Program-made: the position numbers and the translations under genes
Shown: in pieces, positions 33,952 to 42,733 of the stretch
Position numbering within the stretch: the stretch's first letter is position 1
How the letters are laid out: each line of letters opens with the position of its first letter
The notes under the pieces: model-generated
What the model saw: the letters and a program-made list of their open reading frames with translations, nothing else
Database searches by the model: none
Told to the model about the DNA's origin: nothing
Assembly: GCA_020024325.1 (NCBI GenBank)
Contig: JAHHTY010000004.1
Coordinates: forward strand, 1-55,727
Origin: Negativibacillus sp.
GTDB taxonomy: Bacteria > Bacillota > Clostridia > Oscillospirales > Ruminococcaceae
Length of the DNA: 55,727 nucleotides
Direction: 5' to 3'

Positions 33952-34857
33952 TTGCAGCTGCAACTTACAACGCTGGACTGTGGTTTGCTGGTAGAAGGTG
34001 TCACCGATCTTTCTCTTTCTCAAACTTTGGATTGCGGTCAGTGCTTCACCTTCTCCCCTCTGCCAATCTCTCATTGTATCGAAGGACTCTGTGAAACCTG
34101 GCAGGGTTGGGCAGGTCGTCACTTCCTCACCGTTTCTCAACGGAAGGATGGGGCACTTCTATTTCATAACACCACCGGTGCAGATTTTGAGCAATTTTGG
34201 AAAAACTACTTTGACCTTGATACTGATTATTCTCAAATTAAGGCTATTCTCTCACAGGATGAAACCTTAAAAAAAGCCATCTTCAATGCACCGGGTATCC
34301 GTATCCTTTGTCAAGACGGCTGGGAAGCGCTGTGCTGCTTTATCATCAGCCAAAACAACAATATCAAACGCATCAAAGGAATTGTGGAACGACTTTGCCA
34401 GTCCTTCGGAGAACCTCTTTCCAATGGCTGTTACTCTTTTCCTTCTCCTTCAACGCTTGCACATCTTTCGGTTGATGACCTTGCTCCGCTGCGCTGTGGA
34501 TTTCGTGCCAAATACCTAATTGACGCTGCCTGCAAGGTAAACAGCCAAGAGGTTTGTTTAGATAAAATCACCTCTATGCCGCTTAATCAGGCAAAAGAGG
34601 AACTCATGAAGATTTACGGTGTTGGACCCAAAGTTGCCGATTGCGCTTTACTGTACGGATTTTACCGTTTAGAGTGCTGCCCAATGGACGTTTGGATGAA
34701 GCGTGTTTTTCAGGTTCTCTATCCCAATGGTCTGCCGGAATGCGCAAAAAACCATATCGGTATTGCACAGCAATATTTGTTTCATTATGCCCGCACCTGT
34801 CCACAGATTTTTGAGGAGGACAACCCTGTCACTAAAAAACAGGAGGCACCGGTATGA
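33952..34857 (+). CDS. 8-oxoguanine DNA glycosylase/AP lyase (Ogg-like)
   Basis: A 301-residue HhH-GPD glycosylase of the OGG1 type (clostridial Ogg), excising 8-oxoguanine and cutting the abasic site. An N-terminal domain precedes the CCFIISQNNNIKRIKGIVERL segment, which closely resembles the same region of OGG1. In the helix-hairpin-helix the sequence YGVGPKVADCALL has the catalytic lysine, and the aspartate follows in CPMDVWMKR. I chose a TTG start at 33952, with AAGGAGG 7 bp upstream. The ATG at 33934 would place that site inside the coding sequence. It follows the helicase by 33 bp, and its stop overlaps the next start (ATGA). Confidence 0.92.
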   Translation: MQLQLTTLDCGLLVEGVTDLSLSQTLDCGQCFTFSPLPISHCIEGLCETWQGWAGRHFLTVSQRKDGALLFHNTTGADFEQFWKNYFDLDTDYSQIKAILSQDETLKKAIFNAPGIRILCQDGWEALCCFIISQNNNIKRIKGIVERLCQSFGEPLSNGCYSFPSPSTLAHLSVDDLAPLRCGFRAKYLIDAACKVNSQEVCLDKITSMPLNQAKEELMKIYGVGPKVADCALLYGFYRLECCPMDVWMKRVFQVLYPNGLPECAKNHIGIAQQYLFHYARTCPQIFEEDNPVTKKQEAPV

Positions 34858-35879
34858 TAAAACGGATTTTACCGATTGTAATAGGACTTTCTTTGCTGAT
34901 GACCGGCTGCACAGCTCCACAGCAAGATTCCAAACTTCCACCATCTGCAACCGAACTTGCAGTTCCCAATGAGCCGAACACTGATACAGACATTCTGCCA
35001 AAGGAAGAGGAAGCTGCTGAAAATTTTTCCCTCTGTGCCTATCTTCCGGTTAGCTCTGCCCCACCCTCCTTGGAGGAATATCTTCCTTCTGTAAAACATT
35101 TAGATTATCTTGTTTTAAACACCGGTGTTTATTGGAATGAAAATGGAGAACTCGAAATATCTCCTGCCTTTAAGTCGGCTGTCGAGCAGCTGGAAGGACA
35201 GACCGCTCTTTGGTGTACAGTCAATCCTTCCGGAGAACTCATTCGCAGCTCAACTGCCGGTGCCTGCATCGACACCCCCCAAAAAAGAGAACAGCTCTCA
35301 GAAAACATCGCAGCTTTTGCTCGTCAATATCATCTGCAAGGCATCGACATCGACTGGGAATTTCCCGCCCCAAATGAATGGGCAGATTTTTCGGAGCTGA
35401 TTACCTCGCTCAAACAGCAGCTTTCGGACATTCAACTTTCCTTAGCTTTGTACCCTAAAGATATCTTTTTGTCCGATGAATCCATTTCTTCCATCGACCG
35501 TATCCATATGATGGCATACGACCTTTTTGATGAACAGGGTTATCACAGCACCATGCAGACTGCACAGGATGCTGCCGATTATTTTCTTTCTTTGGGATTT
35601 TCTCCTTCCCAGCTTTCTCTTGGCATCCCGGCTTATGGACGACCTCTTGACGCTTCGGCAGAATGGATTTTTTATCGGGACATTGATTTGAAATCGGTTT
35701 CTAACGACACTCCTAATCTAATTGAGGATGTGTTTTTTAATTCCCCACAACTGGCTGCTCAAAAAGCGGCATATGCAAAAGAAAAAGGGTTTTGCGGCAC
35801 AATGCTCTATCAGCTTCTGTGTGACAAAACAGATGAACAATCCCTTATATTGACTCTTCGCAATACCTTGGACTCATAA
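34854..35879 (+). CDS. Lipoprotein with glycoside hydrolase family 18 domain
   Basis: A 341-residue lipoprotein. The signal peptide ends in the lipobox LMTGC, so Cys19 would be lipidated and the protein attached outside the membrane. A flexible acidic linker follows to about residue 57. The rest is a GH18-like barrel with LQGIDIDWEF carrying the catalytic pattern DxDxE (Asp165, Asp167, Glu169), then MMAYDLFDE and LGIPAYGRP. GH18 lipoproteins in spore-formers and gut Firmicutes act on cell-wall or N-glycan chitobiose-type bonds; the substrate is not known here. It overlaps the glycosylase gene by 4 bp, an odd functional pairing. Confidence 0.88.
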   Translation: MIKRILPIVIGLSLLMTGCTAPQQDSKLPPSATELAVPNEPNTDTDILPKEEEAAENFSLCAYLPVSSAPPSLEEYLPSVKHLDYLVLNTGVYWNENGELEISPAFKSAVEQLEGQTALWCTVNPSGELIRSSTAGACIDTPQKREQLSENIAAFARQYHLQGIDIDWEFPAPNEWADFSELITSLKQQLSDIQLSLALYPKDIFLSDESISSIDRIHMMAYDLFDEQGYHSTMQTAQDAADYFLSLGFSPSQLSLGIPAYGRPLDASAEWIFYRDIDLKSVSNDTPNLIEDVFFNSPQLAAQKAAYAKEKGFCGTMLYQLLCDKTDEQSLILTLRNTLDS

Positions 35880-35886
35880 ATAACAT

Positions 35887-35935
35887 CAAAAACACCGAGA
35901 GCCTGAAACCAAATTCGGTTTCAGGCTCTCGGTGT
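35887..35935 (-). terminator. Terminator of the PTS_EIIC_2 gene
   Basis: A perfect 19-bp stem (35892-35910 with 35917-35935, 6-nt loop), followed on the - strand by a T-run. On the + strand there is no T-run, so it primarily ends the - strand gene at 35980, though it sits just past the GH18 stop as well. Confidence 0.85.
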
Positions 35936-35979
35936 AAGTTACGAGGATATTATAAATAAGAGATAAGGGAATTGTCAGA

Positions 35980-37038
35980 TTAGAATGCTTCTTCTTCATC
36001 AGCAAGAGGATCGCCGTAAACAACAGCTTCTTTTGGAGCCTTCTTGCGTTCTTCCAGCTGGCTGAATACTGTACCGCCAACATAACCTGCTACCAGACCA
36101 CCAACTGCTGCCAAAGCCAAAGCAAGGATTACTTTACCTGCCGGGTTAAATCCAAATGGAGCAATCAGACCTGGGATTGGGGAAGCAGTACCGGGAGCAT
36201 TGTTTACAATACCCAGAACGGCTGCTGCAAGACCTGCCAAACCTCCGCCAAAGAAGTTAGATACAAAGATTGGAATTGGATGTGCTGTAACAATGTGTGC
36301 CTGTGTCAAAGGTTCCAGCATAACTGCTATGATGTTGCTCTTGTCGCCATATCCCATTTTGTGGAAAATCATACCGTTTGTGAAAGAACCACCAAAACAA
36401 GCAATTGCCGCAATACCCATTGGCAGACCGGTCAGTCCCAGCATTGCAGTCAGTGCCATAGAGCTTAATGGAGAGGTACAAATCATCTTCATGATACCAC
36501 CCAGCAGGAAGCCCATTACCAGTGGGGACTGGTCAGCTGCTGCGGAGATTGTACCGCCAATCATGCCCAGTACAGCATTTACTGCCGGGTCAACGCCAAA
36601 AGCAATCAGTCTTGCTAAAGGAGCGATAGTCAAAGAACCTAAAATTAAATCCAGACCGGTAGGCAGATATTTTTCAACGTAAGGAGAGATTAAACCAATG
36701 ATGTAACCGGCAATAAAGCCCGGCAGAATACCGTATCCTCCGCAAGCAAGACCGCCAACTACTGCAAATACCGGATTTGCACCCATGCAGAGTGGAACCA
36801 TAACGCCTGCTGCTACACCGCCTAAGCTTCCTGCGGTTGCACCAACTTCGCCCAAGAAAGCAATACCAAGCAGGTCACCGGTAATGTACTTGTGAACTGC
36901 TTCAATCAGAAAAGAGGCAACGGCAGCATTTGCCATACCGGACATTGCCTGGCTTCCTTTTGGAAACTTCAAGCTAAAAAGAGAAAATACAGCGAGTGTT
37001 AGAAGCAGAAAACCTACTCCGGAAAGAATTGTCAACAT
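35980..37038 (-). CDS. PTS_EIIC_2-family membrane protein (PfoR-like)
   Basis: A 352-residue, glycine- and alanine-rich polytopic membrane protein with about nine or ten hydrophobic segments. It resembles the PTS_EIIC_2 family (COG3641, PfoR), a phosphotransferase-type transporter group once named as putative toxin regulators, most of unknown substrate. The N-terminus MLTILSGVGFLL and the internal GEVGATAGSLGGVAAG and AHPIPIFVSNFFGGGLAG segments fit. A C-terminal charged tail ends in DEEEAF. No EIIA, EIIB or EI partner is next to it. The GlnL-like regulator lies upstream, separated by a spacer with its own promoter and a terminator, so control by that system is possible. Confidence 0.8.
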   Translation of the reverse strand: MLTILSGVGFLLLTLAVFSLFSLKFPKGSQAMSGMANAAVASFLIEAVHKYITGDLLGIAFLGEVGATAGSLGGVAAGVMVPLCMGANPVFAVVGGLACGGYGILPGFIAGYIIGLISPYVEKYLPTGLDLILGSLTIAPLARLIAFGVDPAVNAVLGMIGGTISAAADQSPLVMGFLLGGIMKMICTSPLSSMALTAMLGLTGLPMGIAAIACFGGSFTNGMIFHKMGYGDKSNIIAVMLEPLTQAHIVTAHPIPIFVSNFFGGGLAGLAAAVLGIVNNAPGTASPIPGLIAPFGFNPAGKVILALALAAVGGLVAGYVGGTVFSQLEERKKAPKEAVVYGDPLADEEEAF

Positions 37039-37115
37039 AAGCGAAAACCTCCATACGAAACTTACTTTTTTGTGAATAGAACGTTGTTGTGTATCCGTTC
37101 ATTGATGATGACTTA

Positions 37116-37145
37116 ATTATAGGGATAGGATTTATAATACTACAA
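37116..37145 (-). promoter_or_regulatory. Promoter of the PTS_EIIC_2 gene
   Basis: On the - strand TTGTAG (37145-37140) and TATAAT (37121-37116) are 18 bp apart, about 80 bp before the start codon. An AT-rich stretch upstream could act as an UP element. Confidence 0.6.
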
Positions 37146-37432
37146 AAAGTTACAAAAATTATTTTGTCAAAAAAACGAAAAAACGCAATTTTGTTAAACT
37201 TGTTTAGTTATAAATCATAATATCTGACGCTATATACAATAAAATCCCGCCTTCTCTTGTCTTTTTAAAATATCTATTGCAGCATTATGCACAAAATATT
37301 TTCACTTTTATTGACACTTAGATTCCATTTTCCGACCTGTTTTTTCTTAATTCCCGCTTTTCTCTCTATATTCCGCTTCAAAAATACTGTCCGCAATTCT
37401 TTCCTTTGTCTTTTCGGTACAATCTTGTAATC

Positions 37433-37469
37433 AAAAAGGCTTGCAGCAAAATTTGCCGCAAGCCTTTTT
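37433..37469 (-). terminator. Terminator of the kinase-regulator operon
   Basis: AAAAAGGCTTGC (37433-37444) pairs with GCAAGCCTTTTT (37458-37469); the A-run reads as T on the - strand. Confidence 0.85.
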
Positions 37470-37500
37470 GATGTTATTTTTACTGGTACAAGCTGCATTA

Positions 37501-38382
37501 TCAGTTGGTACAATAAAAAATCAACGAGTTTAAAAAGTTCTTCAGTGACACCTTTCCATGATGAATCGACTTTCCGCGAATATAATCCATTTCTTTTCGT
37601 ATCTGCTCAAAGCTGTAAATGGAACCCGCAAAATCATGGAAAGTATCATTGGAATAATCTTCGATGCCCATATTGGCAAGATTTGTCAGCCCCGCATTCA
37701 CTGCCCTGCGAATTCTCTGCTCCATTGACTTTGGGTTTGCCGGGCTAAACTTACTGCAAAGCTGAGAAACGGTAAATTTCCCCGATTCCGGTCCTTGCTC
37801 TATCATGTAATCCACCAGTGTAATAATGTCTGCACTTCCGCTTTCTCCGATAATTCCCAAACGCTGTAAAATGGCACGCAAACGTTTGATGTGTGCTTTT
37901 TCTTCCGCCGGCTGCTCCAGATTTAAACGAATCTCCGGTATCGCCGCCGCTTCCGGTGTTCCTGCCGGAGTATCTTTTAAAAACAACGATTGCATCTGAT
38001 TAAAGGTATTTCTCATCTGAATTGAATCAATCACATTGGTCAAAACCCGAACCACTTCCATACCATTGACCGGTTTTTGAATAAAGAAAGTTACCCCACA
38101 TTCATATGCCTGGCTGATCATATCTTTGCTGCTGACCTGTGACAGCATAACAAAGCTGATGTCCGGGTGCTGCTCCTTTGCTTTTTTTACAAAGTTGATT
38201 CCGTCCATAATCGGCATCAGCAAGTCCACAATTACAATATCCGGTGTCACATAGTTTAAATCTTCCAAAGCATCCACTCCATTGGATGCCATACCGCAGA
38301 TTTCTCCCAGCTTTTTTTGCTGAATAATAATTTTTAAAATATTGCAAACACTTGCATCGTCATCTATCAGATAAAATTTCAT
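37501..38382 (-). CDS. Response regulator with YcbB/GlnL-type output domain
   Basis: A 293-residue response regulator. The receiver domain has IDDDAS, phospho-acceptor Asp53 in IVDLLMPIMDG, and the FIQKPV lysine. A linker of about 50 residues leads to a helical output domain of the YcbB (GlnL) type, not a common OmpR or LuxR helix-turn-helix. In Bacillus subtilis GlnL works with GlnK to sense glutamine and switch on glutaminase and glutamine transport. Its ATG (38382) overlaps the stop of the upstream kinase gene (ATGA), so the two are translationally coupled. No glsA or glnT-like gene is present here; the PTS_EIIC_2 gene downstream is a possible target. Confidence 0.88.
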   Translation of the reverse strand: MKFYLIDDDASVCNILKIIIQQKKLGEICGMASNGVDALEDLNYVTPDIVIVDLLMPIMDGINFVKKAKEQHPDISFVMLSQVSSKDMISQAYECGVTFFIQKPVNGMEVVRVLTNVIDSIQMRNTFNQMQSLFLKDTPAGTPEAAAIPEIRLNLEQPAEEKAHIKRLRAILQRLGIIGESGSADIITLVDYMIEQGPESGKFTVSQLCSKFSPANPKSMEQRIRRAVNAGLTNLANMGIEDYSNDTFHDFAGSIYSFEQIRKEMDYIRGKSIHHGKVSLKNFLNSLIFYCTN

Positions 38383-39671
38383 TTTACCTCTACCTCCACA
38401 TTTTTCTTTGGGATACAAAGGACAAAATCGGTACAGCCGTTTTCGGAATGAACCTCAATCCTTCCTCCCAGCTCAGATTCTACGATATCTTTTACTAAGC
38501 TCAGTCCCAGCCCTCGGCTGACCTGACCTGTTTCATAGTTTATCTTAGTCGAAAATCCCGGCATAAAAATTGTTGGCAAATATTCCGGATCAATTCCTCC
38601 GCAGTCGTCATGTACGCAGATATGGTACTCTTCACCTACTGCCTTTTCGGAAAGCAGAACATGGGCGTGTTTTTCTCCTGCGGCTTCGGCTGCATTATTG
38701 ATAAGGTTTCTCAGCACCGACATTAAATAGTAGTGACGGTCGGTATAAAAATTATGCTCCATCGAAACCTCAATTTCTAAATTTTTGCCGTAATCCCCAA
38801 AAACATAACAGACACTTTCCTGAATCATCTGAAAAATATTTTTCAGCCACATTCCATTTTCTTGCTGGTCAATATCAAGAGCAGCGGTGATACCATTCAT
38901 AATCAAATAATATTCCTTTTTGATTTCGTGAATATCCTTTGCCACTGTCAAAGCTTTTTGTGCAGACGCTTTGTCCCCCACTTGATTCAGCTGGTTAAAT
39001 AAATTATAAGAAACTGCCATCGTTTCCTCAATTCGGGAGGTGTTTTTGTTCATCCAGATAACCTCACTTTTAAGCTGTGCTGTCAATAACAGCAGTTTTC
39101 GGTAACGGATACGATCATCATTTTTCAGGATAAACAAGCCGTAAGCGTCAAATGCTGCCAAAAATATTGCAGCCAAAGCCGTTCTGCCTACCGCTACTGT
39201 CATCAATCGGAGCAGCACATGAGTATCAAATGCTTCACTTCCCACACGAACCAACATCTCTGTCATGTTTGAGATAACATCAATGGCAACCAATGGCAAC
39301 AGGCGAACCACTTTAAAGCTATCAAATTTAATATACCGCACATACAGTGCAAATAGTCCCCCATAGCACAGATAAAACAGCATTTCGGGGGAATAGGCAG
39401 CAAAGGCAGATAACCATGTTCCGTTATGAAGCCATTCCACTGCACACCTAACCAGCAAAATTCCCGGAGCTGTAATCAACGTAACCGGAAACACCGGAAA
39501 CTTGTCCAGCAACAAGGCAAATATAGGCAGGCAGATTACTGCCAAAGAGATTTTAAACCCGTTAATAATTAAGTTAATGTTAAGCTGTGCCACAAAAATC
39601 ATAATTGCAGCTGCCAACAAAATAAGATATAATCGTTCTTTTTTAGAGTCCCTTGTTTCTTGTGGTTTCAC
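38379..39671 (-). CDS. Sensor histidine kinase, GlnK (YcbA)-like
   Basis: A 430-residue membrane kinase. About six hydrophobic segments fill residues 13-185, then a coiled linker and a short dimerisation helix with DIHEIKKEYYLIMNG, where the histidine is the likely phosphorylated residue (Spo0B-like type). The GHKL ATPase shows the N box LRNLINNAAEA, G1 DDCGGIDP and G2 GLGLSLV. The membrane sensor region lacks a large extracellular domain, so it probably senses within or near the membrane. The start is GTG, with AAGGGG upstream. It is coupled to the GlnL-like regulator by a 4-bp overlap. Confidence 0.87.
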   Translation of the reverse strand: MKPQETRDSKKERLYLILLAAAIMIFVAQLNINLIINGFKISLAVICLPIFALLLDKFPVFPVTLITAPGILLVRCAVEWLHNGTWLSAFAAYSPEMLFYLCYGGLFALYVRYIKFDSFKVVRLLPLVAIDVISNMTEMLVRVGSEAFDTHVLLRLMTVAVGRTALAAIFLAAFDAYGLFILKNDDRIRYRKLLLLTAQLKSEVIWMNKNTSRIEETMAVSYNLFNQLNQVGDKASAQKALTVAKDIHEIKKEYYLIMNGITAALDIDQQENGMWLKNIFQMIQESVCYVFGDYGKNLEIEVSMEHNFYTDRHYYLMSVLRNLINNAAEAAGEKHAHVLLSEKAVGEEYHICVHDDCGGIDPEYLPTIFMPGFSTKINYETGQVSRGLGLSLVKDIVESELGGRIEVHSENGCTDFVLCIPKKNVEVEVK

Positions 39672-39849
39672 TGTGTTTTATTCCCCTTTCCCATTAAACC
39701 TGTGTTCCGCAAGTTTTAGAAATCACAATTCTTGCCAAACTAATCCATTTTTAGAGTGACATAAAAAAATCAATCTGTCAATAAGTCCTTGTTCTCTAAA
39801 AGAACAAACTGTATATTTCCCATAATTTTTTCTGTAATTTATAGCAAAA

Positions 39850-39881
39850 CAGCACAAGAGAAAATCCTTTCTCCTGTGCTG
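39850..39881 (-). terminator. Terminator of the DUF4397 gene
   Basis: CAGCACA-GAGAAA and TTTCTC-TGTGCTG arms (39850-39863 with 39868-39881, one mismatch) directly past the stop at 39903 on the - strand, followed by a short T-run. Confidence 0.8.
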
Positions 39882-39902
39882 CCCGAAATGATTCTGTTTG
39901 TT

Positions 39903-40829
39903 CTATTCTCCAGCCGAGATAATCACCTGCACTTCGTCAATATTTGCCTGCCCAATAATATAAGCCGTATATGTTACCCCACGTGCTGCCCGCAAGGAGA
40001 AGGAAATTACAGGGTCTACCTCGCCATATCCCGGCAAATAACGCTCACTGATGCGGTAAACTCCGTCATCCAACTCCACATCATCAATCCTTGGCTGAAT
40101 GGTATTCGGGGTGTTTGCAACATAAAAACTGTATCTTCCGGGGCGCAGCCTTCTGGAAATTGTGCTTTCTTTATATCTTACATCGGAAAATAAAACTCTG
40201 CCGTCCCCCATCAGCAAATCCAGCGAAGTATCGCCAAGCAAAAAGTTTGCCATTTTCAGACAAGCAAATCCCCCCATCTGCCCCGGACAAGCAGTGTCAT
40301 TGACAACTACCAATTCCAAAGCACCTGTGGAAGCATTGTTGACAATGGCATAAGTAATGGTTTCCCCAACATGAAAAGGAACTGTTTTTTGCAGCAGCAT
40401 AACACGGTTATTGCGTGCGTTCACAATGCTGATTCTTCGGAAACCTTCTCCAAAGCAATAGTATGGCGAAAAGTTGCCAAATGACAGGTTGCTTGCTACC
40501 CGCTGTGCTCCTACACTGACGTTCACCGGACCCGCCTGTGCTGCCGCATGGAAAAACCGAACCTTACAACAGCGATTCTGCGGCAGATAACTCGGTCGAT
40601 AAATGGTCGGAGCAATTGGCTGAGGATAGGACGGAATTCCGTCTTCCATATCCGGAAAACTCGGCAAAATCTGCGGTATATCTTCACCCGTATAAATCGG
40701 TGTCCCATCCCCTGCATCGGAAAAATCCATGAGTGTCTGCGGAATGTCAGCAGCATTTCCTCCTTCCTTGTTCGGAAAGTCTGACATTGCCTGCTGCGTT
40801 TCTTCAATCTCTCGGTTTTGATAATTCAT
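39903..40829 (-). CDS. DUF4397 domain protein with N-terminal repeats
   Basis: A 308-residue protein with no signal peptide. The C-terminal part (about residues 85-305) is a beta-rich DUF4397-like region, opening with KVRFFHAAAQAGPVNVSVG, which matches the family hallmark. It appears to hold two such modules. The N-terminal 70 residues hold three imperfect repeats around DFPNKEGG, DFSDAGDGTP and SFPDMEDGIP, each followed by a proline-rich stretch, and look disordered. DUF4397 proteins are commonly surface or secreted; the absence of any export signal suggests a spore-coat-like or internal role, but that is inference. The ATG at 40829 has AAAGGATGG upstream. It lies 112 bp downstream of the ABC-F gene on the same strand. 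Confidence 0.72.
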   Translation of the reverse strand: MNYQNREIEETQQAMSDFPNKEGGNAADIPQTLMDFSDAGDGTPIYTGEDIPQILPSFPDMEDGIPSYPQPIAPTIYRPSYLPQNRCCKVRFFHAAAQAGPVNVSVGAQRVASNLSFGNFSPYYCFGEGFRRISIVNARNNRVMLLQKTVPFHVGETITYAIVNNASTGALELVVVNDTACPGQMGGFACLKMANFLLGDTSLDLLMGDGRVLFSDVRYKESTISRRLRPGRYSFYVANTPNTIQPRIDDVELDDGVYRISERYLPGYGEVDPVISFSLRAARGVTYTAYIIGQANIDEVQVIISAGE

Positions 40830-40940
40830 GTAAAACCATCCTTTCATAAAAGCCCAAAAGGTTTCCCTTTCCTTTTCACTATATGAGCTTTTCAATGAAT
40901 TGGTTCCCATGAAAGCCTTTTTCCCTATAAAAATGGCAAA

Positions 40941-42443
40941 TTACTGTATAAACGGTTCTACTTTCAAAAAAGAGGTTGCTACATTTTCGCCAAACTTTTT
41001 ATCATGCTCCACAAACAGCATTGCTGCCGAGTATTCCTGCAACAGCTGTTCAATCTGAATACGAGAAAATACATCAATATAGTTTAATGGTTCATCCCAT
41101 AAATACAAATGTGCTTGTTCGGCAAGACTTTTTGCTATCAAAACTTTCTTCTTTTGCCCTTCACTATACTGCTCCATCGGAATTTCAAACTGTCTGCGTT
41201 CAAATCCCAAATTACGCAAAATAGAAAGGCAGCGGCTTTGCTCAATCTCTTGGCGTTTCAGATATTCCTGCAAATTCCCTGTAAGCCCCGAAGTATCTTG
41301 TGAAATATAAGAAATCTTTATTCCGGAAGGAAGGCTGAACGTTCCCGTATGCTCCAGCTCTTCTCCGAAAATCAGTCGAACAAGGCTTGTTTTTCCGCAT
41401 CCGTTTTTCCCTTGCAGACATACCTTTTCCCCACTGCAAACTGAAAATGTGAGCGGCTTAAACAAGGGCTTACCATCATAGCAAACAGACAGCTCCCGTA
41501 CCTCCAACAGCTTTTTAGAAAAATGCTCCATAGCTTGCAGCTTTAATTTTCCCACATTCTCTACATTTTTTAAAAGCTGCTTCTTTTCTTCTGCTGCGTT
41601 CAGCTGTCTTGCTTCAATTGACTTGGAGCGTTTCATCATTTTGGCGGCTTTGTGTCCAATCGCACCTCTGTCACAAGGACCCTGTCCGATTTTAGTTGCC
41701 TCCACCCTGTCGGACCAAACAGCTGTGCGTTTTGCTGCTTCCTCCAGTCTGCCGATTTCCTTTTTCAATTTTATATTCTGTTCCCGCTCCGACTGCACCC
41801 GTGTTAAATAATCCTGATACCAGCCACTGAAGTTTCCTTTTCTTACTTCAATATCAGTTCGATTGAGTGAAACAATATGGTCAACGCACTCGTCCAAAAA
41901 TTCTCGGTCATGTGATACAAGTAAAAATCCTTTTTGCCGTTTCAAATATTCCGCTACTGTATGTCTTGCCGTTATGTCCAAATGATTGGTAGGTTCGTCA
42001 ATCAAAGGAAAACATCCTTCTCTCAGGAATAATGCCGCAAGCTGTAACTTTGTTTTCTCTCCGCCCGAAAGCTTTCCATACTCTCGCCACAGTGCATCCT
42101 CCTGCACCCCTAACAAAGCTGCTTCCCGCTGTATTTTCCATTCAGGGCACTGTGGGCACAGCTGCTGCATCACCTCCATCGCAAGCCATTCCTGATGTTC
42201 AATCGGCATTGGGAAATAGAAAAACTCTACCTGTGACTGAATCGCACCGCGATAATCTTTTAAACCGTATTCTTTTCCCTGTGACCCCAAAAGCAAGCGA
42301 AGCAGTGTTGTTTTGCCTCTACCGTTTCTGCCGGTCAATCCTAAATGCCAGTCGGTATCTATGGTAACAGAAAGGTTTTCAAAAACAGGCTCATAACTGC
42401 CTTCATAACAAAACATAATATTAGATAAAGAAATCATTGACAT
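40941..42443 (-). CDS. Lsa-type ABC-F ribosome protection protein
   Basis: A 500-residue ABC-F protein: two ATPase domains, no membrane segments. Domain 1 has GRNGRGKTTLL, LSGGEKTK and IDEPTNHLD; domain 2 has GKNGCGKTSLV, a less typical YSEGQKKKV signature and WDEPLNYID. A charged linker of about 90 residues (about 185-290) is the element that reaches into the ribosome. The C-terminal EHDKKFGENVAT is characteristic of the Lsa/Vga-like antibiotic resistance group, which removes lincosamides, streptogramin A or pleuromutilins from the ribosome. Drug range is not predictable here. The ATG at 42443 has GGAGG upstream. An attenuator with a short upstream ORF precedes it, as in known drug-inducible members. 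Confidence 0.9.
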   Translation of the reverse strand: MSMISLSNIMFCYEGSYEPVFENLSVTIDTDWHLGLTGRNGRGKTTLLRLLLGSQGKEYGLKDYRGAIQSQVEFFYFPMPIEHQEWLAMEVMQQLCPQCPEWKIQREAALLGVQEDALWREYGKLSGGEKTKLQLAALFLREGCFPLIDEPTNHLDITARHTVAEYLKRQKGFLLVSHDREFLDECVDHIVSLNRTDIEVRKGNFSGWYQDYLTRVQSEREQNIKLKKEIGRLEEAAKRTAVWSDRVEATKIGQGPCDRGAIGHKAAKMMKRSKSIEARQLNAAEEKKQLLKNVENVGKLKLQAMEHFSKKLLEVRELSVCYDGKPLFKPLTFSVCSGEKVCLQGKNGCGKTSLVRLIFGEELEHTGTFSLPSGIKISYISQDTSGLTGNLQEYLKRQEIEQSRCLSILRNLGFERRQFEIPMEQYSEGQKKKVLIAKSLAEQAHLYLWDEPLNYIDVFSRIQIEQLLQEYSAAMLFVEHDKKFGENVATSFLKVEPFIQ

Positions 42444-42468
42444 AAAGCATTCCTCCTTTAAAATCATA

Positions 42469-42504
42469 AAAAAGGCACAGCGGAAAATTCCACTGTGCCT
42501 TTTT
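42469..42504 (-). terminator. Attenuator hairpin ahead of the ABC-F gene
   Basis: A 17-bp stem with one G-T pair (42469-42485 with 42488-42504), ending in six T on the - strand, lies only 26 bp before the ABC-F start codon and inside its transcript. The gene can therefore be expressed only if this terminator is not formed. Confidence 0.85.
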
Positions 42505-42733
42505 AGAACGCTCAAAAAATCCTCTGCACGCACCCAAGATTGCCCAGTTGCAGAACGGATTTTATCTTATCTAAAAAATATACGCAAAGCTTTTTTCCCG
42601 CTGGCGGGTAAACGCAGTAAACAGGACAAAACATTTTTGTCCTTGTCAAAGCATCTACCTTAAAATTGTTAGCAGGAAAAATTGCGCATATTTTTCACTT
42701 CCCTTTATCTATAAACTCATAAGAGTGATTATA
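42490..42733 (-). promoter_or_regulatory. Leader of the ABC-F gene
   Basis: The transcript probably starts near 42721 (promoter 42728-42756) and runs about 280 nt before the coding sequence. It contains the six-codon ORF at 42669-42689, a perfect hairpin AGGACAAAA-ATG-TTTTGTCCT at about 42620-42642, a CCCGC-CA-GCGGG hairpin near 42597-42608, and the terminator at 42469-42504. The layout matches ribosome-mediated attenuation as described for drug-inducible ABC-F genes. Confidence 0.75.
42669..42689 (-). CDS. Six-codon leader ORF (MRNFSC) of the ABC-F attenuator
   Basis: ATG at 42689 opens a six-codon frame (MRNFSC) ending in TAA, with GGGAAGTG placed as a ribosome binding site about 6-10 bp upstream. 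It is near the 5' end of the leader. In known systems a drug-stalled ribosome on such an ORF changes the RNA fold and stops terminator formation. Role inferred from position. Confidence 0.6.
   Translation of the reverse strand: MRNFSC

Larger units (their letters stand above)
37039..37500. other. Spacer between the PTS_EIIC_2 gene and the response regulator
   Basis: The 462 bp hold a - strand promoter for the PTS gene (TTGTAG at 37140-37145, TATAAT at 37116-37121, 18 bp apart). They also hold the terminator of the response regulator (37433-37469). The remaining AT-rich sequence shows nothing recognisable. A 79-codon open frame at 37274-37513 runs through the terminator and is not a gene. Confidence 0.6.

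Noticed and set aside
37274..37513. 79-codon open frame on the - strand
   Set aside because: It spans the terminator of the response regulator and begins within its stop region; no ribosome binding site.
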